Shown piece after piece: positions 1 to 10,200 of a stretch of 23,211 nt of DNA (the stretch's first letter is position 1; each line of letters opens with the position of its first letter). The translations under genes and the position numbers were made by a program. This DNA comes from a virus. A model generated the notes under the pieces. The model did not search any database. It worked only from the letters and a program-made list of their open reading frames with translations, and was not told the origin of the DNA. The stretch covers positions 1 to 23,211 of the IMG/VR virus record IMGVR_UViG_3300021963_000677. One strand, written 5' to 3'.

Positions 1-490
1 TGATGGTGACAGTATCGCCCGAAATGGTAGTAGCAATATTAATAACACCAGAAGTATCGCCTGTAATCGTGTTAACAGAGCCCGCCGCTTTAACACTTAC
101 CCAACTGCTTCCATCCCAAATAAATAATTTTTCAGTGGAAGTATTAAGAGCGCCTTGTCCAACAAATTCGCCGGCACCAGGAAGGCTGGTAACTAAATCA
201 ACGGTACTTTCATTAGCAAGTTTGACGCCAGTAACTGCATCTGTGGCGATGGTGGCGGTTGTAACTGCACCAGACGCCAATGCAACAGTGCCTACTTCCC
301 CACCGCTAAAAGTAATCTTGGAAGCCGCAATAGTGCCACTAGGTAAAAGACCAATGGCATATTGAGTGAAGCCGCTGACTACAATTTTCTTTGTTTCACT
401 TGCCGATACGTCTACCACTGGAAGTAGATCGCCACCCGCTAGATCGACCCCAGAAAGACTATTAAGTTCGGAAATCCTAAGGTCTGCCAT
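1..490 (-). CDS. Tail fibre-like protein, N-terminal part (runs off the left edge)
   Basis: The reading frame opens with ATG at 490 and stays open to the window edge, giving 163 residues and no stop, so only the N-terminus is seen. It begins MADLRISELNSLSGVDLAGG, followed by a DLLPVVDVSASETKKI segment. This 'ISEL..L.G..L...D..PVVD.S..ETKKI' opening is one I recognise from fibre or baseplate-attached proteins of many environmental tailed phages. Further on it is rich in Gly, Thr, Ala, Ser and Val with short repeats such as ATIATDAVTGVKL, and it contains an EKLFIWDGSSWVSV segment typical of fibre shafts. It starts 14 nt after the stop of the preceding tail gene, so it is in the same operon. A role in host adsorption is inferred from family and position. 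The receptor-binding end lies outside the window. Confidence 0.72.
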   Translation of the reverse strand, partial: MADLRISELNSLSGVDLAGGDLLPVVDVSASETKKIVVSGFTQYAIGLLPSGTIAASKITFSGGEVGTVALASGAVTTATIATDAVTGVKLANESTVDLVTSLPGAGEFVGQGALNTSTEKLFIWDGSSWVSVKAAGSVNTITGDTSGVINIATTISGDTVTI

Positions 491-504
491 CTTAGAAAAC
501 TTTG

Positions 505-1398
505 CTAATCAACAGCTTCTTGCAACAGTCTAGCCGTCACATCTTGCTCAAGCAGGATATCATCAGTATTTTCTTGTAGTATCTTATTAATTGGAATGGT
601 CTTTGCCCTTAAACGAATGGGGCCAGTTGTTACAAAATCTATTGCAATTGTTGCATAGTCTTCCGCTGAATAATTTACACCAGCTTGAGTGACAATGCCG
701 TCAATCTCGTACCAAAGTTCATCATCTGCAGCGGTGCCAATTGAATAATCTCCGGCGGTTTTAATGTAAAATTTTGCCGCAAAACCACTGCCAATTTCAG
801 TGCGCAGTGTAAGTTGCATTAAATAATGCACTGTTTCGGCTGGATTGCCATCTATTTCCGTTGGGAGGTATTCCCAAATGGCACGCAAGCTACCACTCCC
901 GGAAATCAGGCTTGATTGACTATTTCTGAATTCTTCTCCCAATGCAGTAGTATCAACAGTTTCTCTATTGGTATTAAGCTCAAAAGACGTGCATTGCGCC
1001 AATAAATGCGGCACGCTATTCACAATTTTTACTGATATAGGAATATCGCTAACAATACTGCTTAAGGCAATGGCATTGGCTGTTAAGCCTTCTAAAGCAG
1101 CGTCAAAAGTAGAAAATAAACGAATACCGCCAAGCTCATCCACGTGAATGTACCAAGACCCGGCAGATTGCTGCTGGTTATTTCCCCATCCAGCGGATGC
1201 CACAAAAGACAAAATACTGCCATCAGTTGAACGAATTTCAATTTGATCTCCACTGTTAAGAAGACCAATGTCAAAATCAAAGCTAAATCGTTTCTTGCTT
1301 GTATTAATGTCGGAGGGATTGATAGTGGAATACTTGAGGCCATCAAACGATTGGCGCTTAAGCTCAACCTGTCCAAATCGTCCTAAATAAACGCTCAT
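505..1398 (-). CDS. Minor tail protein with a tail-tube-like C-terminal domain
   Basis: A 297-residue protein whose ATG overlaps the stop of the upstream gene in a TAATG junction at 1396-1400. The N-terminal half (about 1-125) is a beta-rich region I do not recognise, containing GDQIEIRSTDGSILSFVAS. The C-terminal half (about 130-285) carries ETVDTTALGEEFRNSQ followed by SGSGSLRAIWEYL and ends with ATIAIDFVTTGPIRL. The same order of motifs occurs in the adjacent 141-residue protein, and both resemble the two-sheet fold of phage tail tube proteins. The sequence shows the shared motifs. The fold and the role as a tail tip or distal tube component are inference from the neighbours (tip protein upstream, fibre downstream). 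Confidence 0.6.
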   Translation of the reverse strand: MSVYLGRFGQVELKRQSFDGLKYSTINPSDINTSKKRFSFDFDIGLLNSGDQIEIRSTDGSILSFVASAGWGNNQQQSAGSWYIHVDELGGIRLFSTFDAALEGLTANAIALSSIVSDIPISVKIVNSVPHLLAQCTSFELNTNRETVDTTALGEEFRNSQSSLISGSGSLRAIWEYLPTEIDGNPAETVHYLMQLTLRTEIGSGFAAKFYIKTAGDYSIGTAADDELWYEIDGIVTQAGVNYSAEDYATIAIDFVTTGPIRLRAKTIPINKILQENTDDILLEQDVTARLLQEAVD

Positions 1399-1823
1399 TA
1401 GATTGTCACCGATGTAGGAGCGCCAGTCACCTGGAAATTAATGTCAGCCTTGCTAATTTCACCAACCGAAGCGCCAATTGAAACGCTAGTAATATAAACA
1501 GTAAATTTCATGTCTTTATTTACATTGCCATCGCTCAAGCGAAGAGTAAGTTCGGCAGTATCGCTTGCGCTAACACCACTTGTTTTAACGATTTTTCGTA
1601 ACAATGTGCTTGCATCATTTCTGTTGGCATCGTCGGAATAGTACAGCAAACTTGCGCTTCCGCTAAAGCTTTGAAGGCCAGGAACAAACGTTTTCTGATC
1701 ATCTCCCAAAGTAGTGCTCTCAAGGGTTTCCATTTCCCCTTGCAATGACCACGAAGCAACTTTGACCAAAGTTGTGCCATCTAACAGCAGACTACCGTCT
1801 CGGCCAGTGTAAATTTTTGCCAT
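1398..1823 (-). CDS. Tail-tube-fold protein
   Basis: A 141-residue beta-rich protein beginning MAKIYTGRDGSLLLDG, with METLESTTLGDDQKTF, a GLQSFSGSASLLYY strand pair, and an end of KADINFQVTGAPTSVTI. The W..E....TT.GD......GL.S.SGS...YY pattern is typical of siphovirus major tail tube proteins. It could therefore be the tube subunit itself, although its position after the tip protein rather than before the tape measure is unusual, and the 192-residue product at 14213-14791 competes for that role. It has a good Shine-Dalgarno (GAGGG, 7 nt before the ATG), which suits an abundant product. It sits 23 nt after the upstream gene and shares a TAATG junction with the downstream one. Confidence 0.62.
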   Translation of the reverse strand: MAKIYTGRDGSLLLDGTTLVKVASWSLQGEMETLESTTLGDDQKTFVPGLQSFSGSASLLYYSDDANRNDASTLLRKIVKTSGVSASDTAELTLRLSDGNVNKDMKFTVYITSVSIGASVGEISKADINFQVTGAPTSVTI

Positions 1824-1846
1824 AATTGTGCCCTCGTCTTAATAGT

Positions 1847-2221
1847 CTACAAAACTCCAACCAATTGCACCTGTACAGTGCTTCGCCCTGGTTTTACTGA
1901 GGTGATTTGCGGAGCCCCTTCATAACGCCATGCATTGCCACCGCTCGCATCAAGGGTGGAGGAAGCACCCGTCCAACCATTCTTCGTGATCGATGGAATA
2001 GCAAATGTGCCATAGCTTCCATTCACTTCATCGTAATGATCGATAAATGCTTGAGCCTGTCCGTCAGTAATATTTTCATACGATAATTCCAGTTTCATTC
2101 CAGTGCGTTGACTTCCATACAAAACGCGTATTTCCACGCCAGACTGCGACTTGAAATTTTTAATCGGATATTCACCTGCATCAAAAGAGCGGCTAGTTGG
2201 AACAAGAGATGGAAAGGCCAT
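1847..2221 (-). CDS. Minor tail protein (gpM-like pattern)
   Basis: A 124-residue protein translated through a TAATG junction with the tip protein gene. It contains FPSLVPTSRSF, a GVEIRVLYGSQRTGMKLEL core and an FIDHYDEVNGSYGTFAIP segment. The order 'phage-specific N-terminus, R...G.....L.L.Y.NI....A..F..HY....G....F..P' recalls lambda gpM-type minor tail proteins (Phage_min_tail) and proteins found beside tip genes in many environmental siphophages. The match is by pattern only. No signal peptide or membrane segment is visible. A role in joining the tip to adjoining tail proteins is inferred from its place between the J-like gene and the tube-fold genes. Confidence 0.6.
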   Translation of the reverse strand: MAFPSLVPTSRSFDAGEYPIKNFKSQSGVEIRVLYGSQRTGMKLELSYENITDGQAQAFIDHYDEVNGSYGTFAIPSITKNGWTGASSTLDASGGNAWRYEGAPQITSVKPGRSTVQVQLVGVL

Positions 2222-5200
2222 TAGCTTTCAATTTCAAAGACGGCAGAATTGGCTACATCCTTAGCGATTAGGCTAACTAATTTATCGTCACATGGGAATT
2301 CGGAAGCTGACACCATTACCGTTCCTTCATTGTCCAATGTAAGTTGTTCGATCATATAAACATTTTGAGAAACAGTTGTCGTTACCACTGTAAAAACATG
2401 GCCATATAAAGAAGTTTCCTGAACAATCCCGCCACTGACGCTCATCGTGCTTTCCCTCACTTCATCAGAAGATGGGCCATAGCTCAAAATCTTATATTGA
2501 CCATCCGCAAAATCTGTGGCACTAGTGATAGCACCAATAGCGCTAATGCTTCCATTCTGAGCCGAACTATATGGATTGCTTTCTGTAATCACACGAATGT
2601 AATCACCTGGAGCTAAATCCATGCCGTAAGGAGTGGTTTTAAATTGAATGGTATGTGTAATATGGCGTCTTACTGCCATGAAAAATCGAGCAACAAGCTC
2701 CGCATGCTGCTGGCTTGTGCAATATTGCAACATATCAAATTGTTCCAATGGATAAGAAGAACTGTTGGCTTCTTTCCATCGAACAACAATATTTTTTTCT
2801 GCGCTAAGTTGATTTTCTTTCTCCTCACGGAAACGCATAGCAGCCTGGAAGTCTTTGCGTTGTTCAGCATTTAAATAGGTGAGTTCAAAAGAATCCTCGA
2901 TAATATTTCCTGCCGTAAATAATTGCTTGATTATTACTGGATTGGTGCTAATTGAGCCATCTGCATTAGCTGGTAAAGCGGGAATTAAAGAAAACTTTCC
3001 ATCAGTAATAGCAAAATTACATAGCATAAATGGTGCTGTATCAGCAATAAATTGCCTTACGTTAATGCTGCTTCCAATAATGCCATCAAAGAATAATTTA
3101 TTGTTTCTCAAAAATTTGGAAGTGGTTGCCATTTGCTCCGAATCAATCAATGGAGCATTGTCATATGACATATTTAAAGTGTTGCCAACACCAGCCACCT
3201 TGTCCGTAAGCAAATAATAAACAAGATCAGTAAATAAATTGCTTGGTTCAATGACGCCATTGTCATTGGGATGCAAATGCTTCACTGGAATACCATTTTT
3301 AAGCCAAAATCTCACTTGATCTAAATTAGAAAAATTCCTCGATGCTTTAAATGCAAGACCAGCAATAGTCATATTGTTATACAACGGGGCTTCATCGTTA
3401 CGCACAATTTCATTTACATAGACAACGCTGTGCTCAGGATTGCTTCCATTGGATTTTTCTACTAAATTGCCATACAAACTAATATCTGCATATTGACTTT
3501 GAAACTCAAAAACACGTCCAGGGTAAACAATGTTTTGCGATATAGCCGAGGTGAGAGCTTCTAGGACCAGTCTTACGCCAACACTGGTTCCTGGCGTCCT
3601 GAACGGATTGGAGCCACTGACAGTCTTGGAATCGGTATAAAGATCGCCACGCTGTAAGCTAAACCCTCCATTGACACTTTGAATTTCAACAATTGGATCA
3701 CTCCAAAAATTTGACCTTCCGAATGATCCGTTTGCGTCTACAACAGTGCTTTTTAAACGAATGGTCATCTGCGATGCCCAATTAATCGTATAAGTTTGAA
3801 CATAGCCACGACCATAACCATCTGCATTGCCAAATGCCTCATGGTAATAACCCTGGCGACGCCCAGATGAACTGTCTTTAGTGATAACGCCACTCACTCG
3901 ATATTTACGGCCAATAGTAGAAATCAATGGAGCCGGTGATGGCGGCTGTCTAAACGGATTGGACGAGATGGTATCAAAAGTCGTAATAAACTCTCCAAGC
4001 CCTTCCCAATTACTAGAAGCGGAAACAATATTCTCCTGCTCAATCACCCAGCCATAAATTTGTCCAGAAAAGTGAGTATTGGTGCCTGATAACTGAGCTT
4101 TGCTTAATGTATAACGCATTGTGTACCAACGACCACCAGTAAGCTCGTGCTTATAGTCAAGCGTCACACGAGTGCCGGCGTTACCAGGGTAATTATCGGC
4201 AGATCCAACACCCGCTAAACGAGTGAGTTCCCAGGTGAAAGATCCAGCGCGTCCACCCACTGGCGCATAATCAAATGATGCATTTGTATACCAATCCAAC
4301 CATTCAACTGCAGAAAGCGTGCGATCTAAGCTTTGGCCATCATTTGGCAGGTAATCAAGAATGCCAACATTTGATGGTTGCGGCGTTTGCGTGGTAATTT
4401 GCGTCTGCGCCGGTTTTGTCATAAATTCAGTGTTCGATTTGATATCGCTTTTCTTTACTCTCTGCCCCACTGAATTAACCTTAAATGCACCATAAACATT
4501 TGTATAAGTGCCCACTAATTCTTGGCGCACTGCCGTGTTATCCACTCCATGATGAAGGTGCCATATTGTTTCATTATCCTCCATGTTTTGACCAATATCA
4601 GCGCCATTAATAGGTACCATTTGGAATTCATATTGACGTTTGTCTGGATGACCGATGCGAATAAAGTTGTATTGCTCTTTGGGTTCATTGCCAATGATGC
4701 AAAATTCTTCGCCTAGTGGTTGCCAAGCATATTCGCTGCCAGAATCATCCGTGCCTGCCGGACGAAGATAAATTGTAAAAATAGACGAACGCGTGATAAT
4801 TGAAGTGATTGTGCCAGTATTTATCGAAATGCGATTTCTTTCTAATTCTTTTAATTTTTCAGGAGTGGGAATGGTTTGAAAATTGCAGAGCCCGCTGAGT
4901 CGCTGATAAACATTGCTGCGTAAACCAATTTCAGTGGAATGGCAGGCTCTTGTATTGCGAATGGTGGCCTTTGCCACTTTCATTAAAGGGAAAAACGCAG
5001 CACCAGCATTAAATTGATTGGAAGCGGCTTGATCTTCGCTATCGCTTAAATAATCAGCCGTGATCATTTTATTTGAAACCAAGCCAATTCTCCTTGCAGA
5101 GGCAAAACTGGTATCAATGCAACGAAGCCTAACAATTTGCGTATTGCCAAGACGCCAAATCGGCAAGAGACGACTTATGACTTGCCAAGTAGTACGTCCA

Positions 5201-6531
5201 ATCATAAAAATTTCGCCCACTTGTAATGCATCATCCGCAGCGTTACGCATTTCCTCGGTGGCATCATTTATATCGTCAACGCTTACTTCTCTATACGATG
5301 TTTTGTATAAATCTTCCCTAATTTTTCCGCCATCAATGGTAAAAGTGATAATATCTCCCTTGTTAACTGGACGGATTTCTGTACCATTAGCGTCTGAAAC
5401 AGTTTGATCATTTAAAGCCGTAATTCCCATGCGACGACTATAGTTTCGACCAGTGCCACTCATCCCTAAAGGACGAACACTGAAATAATTACCACCATCG
5501 TCGCCTTCATTTGTAAAGCCAGTATCGTTACGGCTGCCAGCAATTTTGACGCGCTCATAAGTGAGAGTTTCGCCAGGATCATCCCGTTGTCCTTGTAAAT
5601 GAGGAATAGGAATGACGCGCCAATTTACGCGATAATTTGAGCCGTTTGCAATTGGAGCGTAACAACCAAATTCAGCGTTATTGCTTAAACTATGCGCAGC
5701 ACAAAAAGCCGGAGATGCTAAAACATCTCCAACTGGACAAGAAAATACATCATTATTATTATCCGGATCTCCCGACGCTAAAGATCCACGAGTGCCATAC
5801 GTCAAATTAAAGTCTTGAATGCGGTATTCATTGGAGGCCGTAGTATTACGCTTCCAATAGAAAGCAAAAGACTGTTCATAAATGGCATCTAAGACACCAT
5901 TCCCCACAAAAATGCCAGACAATGCTGGTGGCGGATCAATGCCATCGGGGGTAACGTAATCTGCTACACCTTGCTCACCAACAACAAACAGCATTTTGAT
6001 GCCTTGCTGCGAGCCATAACTAAACATTCGGCTCCACACAAGCTTTGGCGTGACAAGTAATCCACCAGTTGATCCAGTCCAGCGTCCAAAAATGATGGGA
6101 ATGGGCTCTCCATAGTTCGCTAATTCAGCCTGGCTATTGAAGCCATAAGTTGGCGCAAAACGTTGGTTGCCAACAATACTGTCAAGAGTGAGAGTTCTTG
6201 TATCCTGGCTTTGGAATTGAGGGGCACTTGGCTTTGGAGCGAGAAAATATGCTGCCGCTGTACTAGCTGCTCCTAAAACTAAACTAATAACAATTGGTAT
6301 CCAAACTGCTTCTGCGGCTTGAATATCTGGAATGTGGTCATACTCGGCAGGGCGTATCCTTGCTTTTTCTTTTGCTAAAAATACAAACTTTCTATATTCT
6401 TCTTCAGTGCATCCTGCTATTGCAATAAGCTGTTTTTCATACGGTAACAATGGGGCGCGGTAATATTTGCCAGTGGCATCCATGCCACTTGTTCCGAAAG
6501 GCGGTTGATATACAGGACGCCCTTCTGCCAT
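2221..6531 (-). CDS. Tail tip / host specificity protein, J-like
   Basis: A 1436-residue protein, about the size expected for siphophage central tip proteins. The N-terminus has YEKQLIAIAGCTEEEYRKF and RPAEYDHIPDI, then a hydrophobic stretch at about 75-97 (WIPIVISLVLGAASTAAAYF), as is common in tip proteins of this kind. Residues about 110-500 are the hub-like region. The middle (about 740-1050) looks like a chain of beta modules with two SNPFR.P repeats. A region matching the Phage-tail_3 / J type spans about 1105-1310 and ends in LAPGDYIRV. The start at 6531 lies inside the NlpC/P60 gene (115 nt overlap) and is preferred because the conserved N-terminus needs it; the next ATG, at 6483, lacks a Shine-Dalgarno. 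The expected role is tube closure and first contact with the host envelope. Confidence 0.85.
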   Translation of the reverse strand: MAEGRPVYQPPFGTSGMDATGKYYRAPLLPYEKQLIAIAGCTEEEYRKFVFLAKEKARIRPAEYDHIPDIQAAEAVWIPIVISLVLGAASTAAAYFLAPKPSAPQFQSQDTRTLTLDSIVGNQRFAPTYGFNSQAELANYGEPIPIIFGRWTGSTGGLLVTPKLVWSRMFSYGSQQGIKMLFVVGEQGVADYVTPDGIDPPPALSGIFVGNGVLDAIYEQSFAFYWKRNTTASNEYRIQDFNLTYGTRGSLASGDPDNNNDVFSCPVGDVLASPAFCAAHSLSNNAEFGCYAPIANGSNYRVNWRVIPIPHLQGQRDDPGETLTYERVKIAGSRNDTGFTNEGDDGGNYFSVRPLGMSGTGRNYSRRMGITALNDQTVSDANGTEIRPVNKGDIITFTIDGGKIREDLYKTSYREVSVDDINDATEEMRNAADDALQVGEIFMIGRTTWQVISRLLPIWRLGNTQIVRLRCIDTSFASARRIGLVSNKMITADYLSDSEDQAASNQFNAGAAFFPLMKVAKATIRNTRACHSTEIGLRSNVYQRLSGLCNFQTIPTPEKLKELERNRISINTGTITSIITRSSIFTIYLRPAGTDDSGSEYAWQPLGEEFCIIGNEPKEQYNFIRIGHPDKRQYEFQMVPINGADIGQNMEDNETIWHLHHGVDNTAVRQELVGTYTNVYGAFKVNSVGQRVKKSDIKSNTEFMTKPAQTQITTQTPQPSNVGILDYLPNDGQSLDRTLSAVEWLDWYTNASFDYAPVGGRAGSFTWELTRLAGVGSADNYPGNAGTRVTLDYKHELTGGRWYTMRYTLSKAQLSGTNTHFSGQIYGWVIEQENIVSASSNWEGLGEFITTFDTISSNPFRQPPSPAPLISTIGRKYRVSGVITKDSSSGRRQGYYHEAFGNADGYGRGYVQTYTINWASQMTIRLKSTVVDANGSFGRSNFWSDPIVEIQSVNGGFSLQRGDLYTDSKTVSGSNPFRTPGTSVGVRLVLEALTSAISQNIVYPGRVFEFQSQYADISLYGNLVEKSNGSNPEHSVVYVNEIVRNDEAPLYNNMTIAGLAFKASRNFSNLDQVRFWLKNGIPVKHLHPNDNGVIEPSNLFTDLVYYLLTDKVAGVGNTLNMSYDNAPLIDSEQMATTSKFLRNNKLFFDGIIGSSINVRQFIADTAPFMLCNFAITDGKFSLIPALPANADGSISTNPVIIKQLFTAGNIIEDSFELTYLNAEQRKDFQAAMRFREEKENQLSAEKNIVVRWKEANSSSYPLEQFDMLQYCTSQQHAELVARFFMAVRRHITHTIQFKTTPYGMDLAPGDYIRVITESNPYSSAQNGSISAIGAITSATDFADGQYKILSYGPSSDEVRESTMSVSGGIVQETSLYGHVFTVVTTTVSQNVYMIEQLTLDNEGTVMVSASEFPCDDKLVSLIAKDVANSAVFEIES

Positions 6532-6788
6532 ACCACCCCGAAACTCCAGTGCTCTTGCTTTTGTAGCACAACATCTCCATCATACAGCGGAATCTTAACT
6601 GGATGTCCCCATTTTTTTAAATCACGCATTATCTCCTTCGTAGACGCTTTGTACCATTCTTGTTTAAATTTAGGCGCTGGTATGTTTAGTTCTTTTAATA
6701 CTGCATAAACTAAATGGATGCAATCAATCTCATTGTTGCTGCCATCAGCGCCAAGCTTGTATTTTTTGCCAATTAATGAATGAATCAC
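6417..6788 (-). CDS. NlpC/P60-type tail peptidase, gpK-like
   Basis: A 123-residue protein starting with GTG at 6788, which overlaps the upstream stop in a GTGA junction. It carries a compact NlpC/P60 core: Cys23 in NNEIDCIHLVYAV (the nucleophile position) and His79 in LQKQEHWSFGVVW, with a KGVLYINRLS strand after it. Members cleave peptide links in peptidoglycan or in tail proteins; here the likely job is local wall opening during DNA entry, as for the C-terminal domain of lambda gpK. It is short and has no separate Mov34/JAB domain, unlike lambda gpK. Its last 38 codons overlap the start of the tip gene in another frame. Placement between the gpL-like and J-like genes agrees with the call. 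Confidence 0.78.
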   Translation of the reverse strand: MIHSLIGKKYKLGADGSNNEIDCIHLVYAVLKELNIPAPKFKQEWYKASTKEIMRDLKKWGHPVKIPLYDGDVVLQKQEHWSFGVVWQKGVLYINRLSEQVAWMPLANITAPHCYRMKNSLLQ

Positions 6789-7249
6789 TGCATGCGAACG
6801 TTGGCAGTGGCGGGAATATTACCAATCAAACGCTGTGTAAGGCGCCTCTGAGGGGCGTCAGCCCCTACAGCGTCCAAAACTGTATTCAGGGTGAGGGAAA
6901 GCTCTGCATCGCGCCAGGCGCCTCCAGAGATCATGCTGACATAACGATGCACTCGATCAAAGCTGCTGGCATTGTCTGGATTTAAAAGCACCACATCCAC
7001 CTGCGCAAGCCATCGCTTGTTTAGTGCTTCAATAGCCCAGTTTCTGCTTAATGCATTATTAGGGAAAACTAAATCAGCTTCAGTGTTGTCTCCAGTGCGA
7101 TTAATCGTCACTCCAGAAAAACCAAACGGTAAAAAGCCGTATTGACCGCCTTCATAATCAATGGTTTGATTGATGAAGAAATTCTGGAAACGTTGTCTAA
7201 CATTTCCTTTCTCGCTAAGAACGAGAAAATTACCAAGGGCAAGTTCCAT
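6785..7249 (-). CDS. Minor tail protein (gpL-like by position)
   Basis: A 154-residue protein in a TAATG junction with the tape measure stop. It opens MELALGNFLVLSEKGNVRQR and ends with LTLNTVLDAVGADAPQRRL plus a short TQRLIGNIP tail. The 'L..VLDAV.A..P.RRLT..L.G..P' ending is a hallmark I associate with minor tail proteins that sit between the tape measure and the NlpC/P60 protein, as lambda gpL does. The centre (GFSGVTINRTGDNTEADLVF) is beta-rich. Unlike gpL, no cysteine cluster for an iron-sulfur site is visible. It is likely a part of the tail tip assembly hub; the assignment rests on gene order and the C-terminal pattern. Confidence 0.62.
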   Translation of the reverse strand: MELALGNFLVLSEKGNVRQRFQNFFINQTIDYEGGQYGFLPFGFSGVTINRTGDNTEADLVFPNNALSRNWAIEALNKRWLAQVDVVLLNPDNASSFDRVHRYVSMISGGAWRDAELSLTLNTVLDAVGADAPQRRLTQRLIGNIPATANVRMQ

Positions 7250-10200
7250 TAAATACCAATTCTCCTTCGAGTGGAAGCGCTCATTTGCATGCGACGCAAC
7301 GTGCGTTGTTCACCTTGAGCCGCGCCTTGTTTTGCGGCTTGTGCTAAGCCCACTTGGAATTGATCAGCCGTTACATAGTCAACGGCATTAATTCTTTCCA
7401 CAGTATATCTAACGTCAATTGGTCCCATCATGGCAGCCATTGCCTCGCCATCATCAGCACTTGTAGATCCAGGAACGACAGAAGGTCCACGAGCGCCTGC
7501 TGAATAACGATCCATAGCACTTCGCATTTTGCTTTGAGGAATAATATATTCAGGCTCGCCGCCTTCACCAATGAGACCAAGAGTGGGACCAGTGACCATG
7601 CCGCCATCGGCAAATGCTCCAACGCCAAAACTGGGATTTGCGCCGGGAGCAAAGCTGCCTAATTGAGCGCCAGATACACTGCCTGTGTTGCTAAGACCAG
7701 GGATGCCGCCTGTATTAAAGGCGTTTGTGGCAACTTTGCCGTCACCATAATTTCCGCCGCCTCCCATGCCAGCAAAAGCCTTGGCAATACCAATAGCAAT
7801 ATAAGTGGCAATCATTTGAGCTGCAGCTTGCAATAATGCATCTCCAATTGCTTTTAAGAACCCACTAAACACCTCTTGAGCAGTGGCAGTGCCTTCAATC
7901 ATTGCAACAACGCCTTCCGTCATCATCGAGGCGAAGGCGTCTCCAACACCACCAATGGCATTCTGAATGCTACCAAATACGCTTTCTAGTTTCATAGCTT
8001 GAGTTTCAAGCTCTGCCATTTGACGGGCGTATTCCTTGGTGGCGCCAGGCTGCTGCAAGGCAGTTTCATAAGTTTGAGCTGCACTGCCATAAAACCCAGC
8101 CCCTAAGCCTTGACCTGCCATGTCCACTCGCGCTCGCATTGCCTGCAAACTTGCCTCTCTTTCTGAAAGCTGATTATTTTCAATGCGCGATTGAATTAAG
8201 GCACGATATGCCGCAATTTCTTCTTTCTTCGCTTCAAGGACATCCGGGTCAAGATCTGCAAGTTTCTGGCGAACAATAAATTCTGCTTCTTGCGCTGCTG
8301 TAAGCCCTTTAATGCCGGCTCTGTAATTTTGAATTTCTTGAGTTGTTTTTTCAATAGCAAATTGCTCTTCTTTAATGCCGTCTGTAATAGGCTTGCTCAC
8401 TTTTGCTAAAGCTTGGGCATCTCTGCTGACCTTCGCGCTAGTTGCTTTTTGCATGCCCGAAAAATAAACAGACTCTGCCTGTAGCCGCGAACGATCTTTA
8501 TCTGCCGCAGTCATCCTTGATCGTTCAATTCTTTCCCTGCTAATCTCTCGCTGTTTCAGCAAAATTGCCTCATCCCGTATCAATTGCAGCGAAGACAATT
8601 CAATGTCATATTTATATTGCGATATTTTTTGTTCCGCAAGTTGCGTGTCTAAAATTTTCTTGCGCTCTTCATATTGATTTTTTAAAATATCAACGCTTTT
8701 GTCTACAAAAGGAGTTGGTTTCGCGCCTCTTTTGGCTGTTGTTTGACCAGCGTCTAATTCTCCGCTAGTTACAACTGCAGCAGGCTTATTAAGCCCCATT
8801 TTGGTTGCATTTGCTTCGGCTGTTTTTTCGTATTGTTCAGCCGCTTTGAAGACTGTCTTCTGTACATATAATGCATCGTTGAAAGCTTTTTTTATTTGCC
8901 TAGCGCTTGCCTTTCCTGCTGGCAACTGCACTCCTGATGCCTCGGCAAGCATTCTTTCTTGTGATGTGGCCTCGTACACGGTTCCAGTGGTGGCTCGTCC
9001 AGTGGCAACAGTTTTCCCTCTGCTTAAGATGCTTTTTTGCAGTTCTTTTATGTTGGCAATGTTAGCTTGAGCGCTTCCTCGCTGCATTGCAATCAAAGCC
9101 GTATTACCTTGTATAGCCGCTTGGGCCATGTCTTTCATCGTTTGCCTTGCTTGTTCGCCGGCCTGCTTCATCGCGTCTCCCATAGATAAAGCAGCGCCGG
9201 CAATGGCAGTGAACAAGCCAACGGCAAGGCCAATTCCCGAAGAAACCATTAACACCTTGAAAGCATTTCCAAGACCAATTACGCCAATTTGAGCAGTGCT
9301 GGCGCTAACCCCCAATGCACGAAAAGCAACTGATAGCGCATTAATGCCAACTGCCTGTCCAGTTGTTCCTTTTATTACAACATTCATAAGCGCCAACGCT
9401 GCCATGGTTGCCGTGGCGATCAAGCGAATGCTTCCCAACGCAATGCCAAAAGTTGTAACTACAGCGACAACAGTTGATAAATTAGTGCCTAAAAATGTAA
9501 TTACTGGATTGAGAACCGAACCAATTACTCTTGCAATATTCATTACAACAGTGGCGGCCTTAGTTACTTCCTCTACAAAAGACTGTAAATCCTTGGCCTG
9601 TTTGGCTATAGCTGGATCTTTTGCTGCCATATTTAATCCTTCCAGCCTTGCTTGCAATGCTGCTACGTTTTGCGTTGCAGCTTGAATTTGCGCCGGATCA
9701 GCCCCTCCTATTTTTAAATCACTCAAATCTTTCTGAGCGCTTAATAATTGTTTTTGAACTCTTTCTTGCTCTCCCATCGCAATTTGGGCTGACATTGATA
9801 GTTGCTTGAGAGCGCCAGACAAAGGCAGCAGAATTGCTTGGGCGGCGGCGTTGGCCAAGGGCGCAAAACTCTCCAAAGTGCGTTGAAAGTCGCCTTGAAC
9901 GGTATTCAATAAACCTTGCAGAGATTTGCCGGCAGCTTGCGCTCCAGTGCCAAAACGATTCATTAGCTCATCGCTTACCTTCGCAAATACTTCTCTAAAT
10001 CTTTGCCCAACAAATTCACCATCTTCCATAGCCTTGCTGAATTCCTTGACGGACATGCCAGCGGATTTAGCGAAAAGCGCTAGTGCACCAGGCAGTACAT
10101 CTCCCAACTGGCCTTTCAATTCTTCGCTCATAATCTGGCCTTTACTGGCCATTTGGCCAAAGGCATAAATCACTCTCTCCGCCTTATCGGGCGTCAACTG

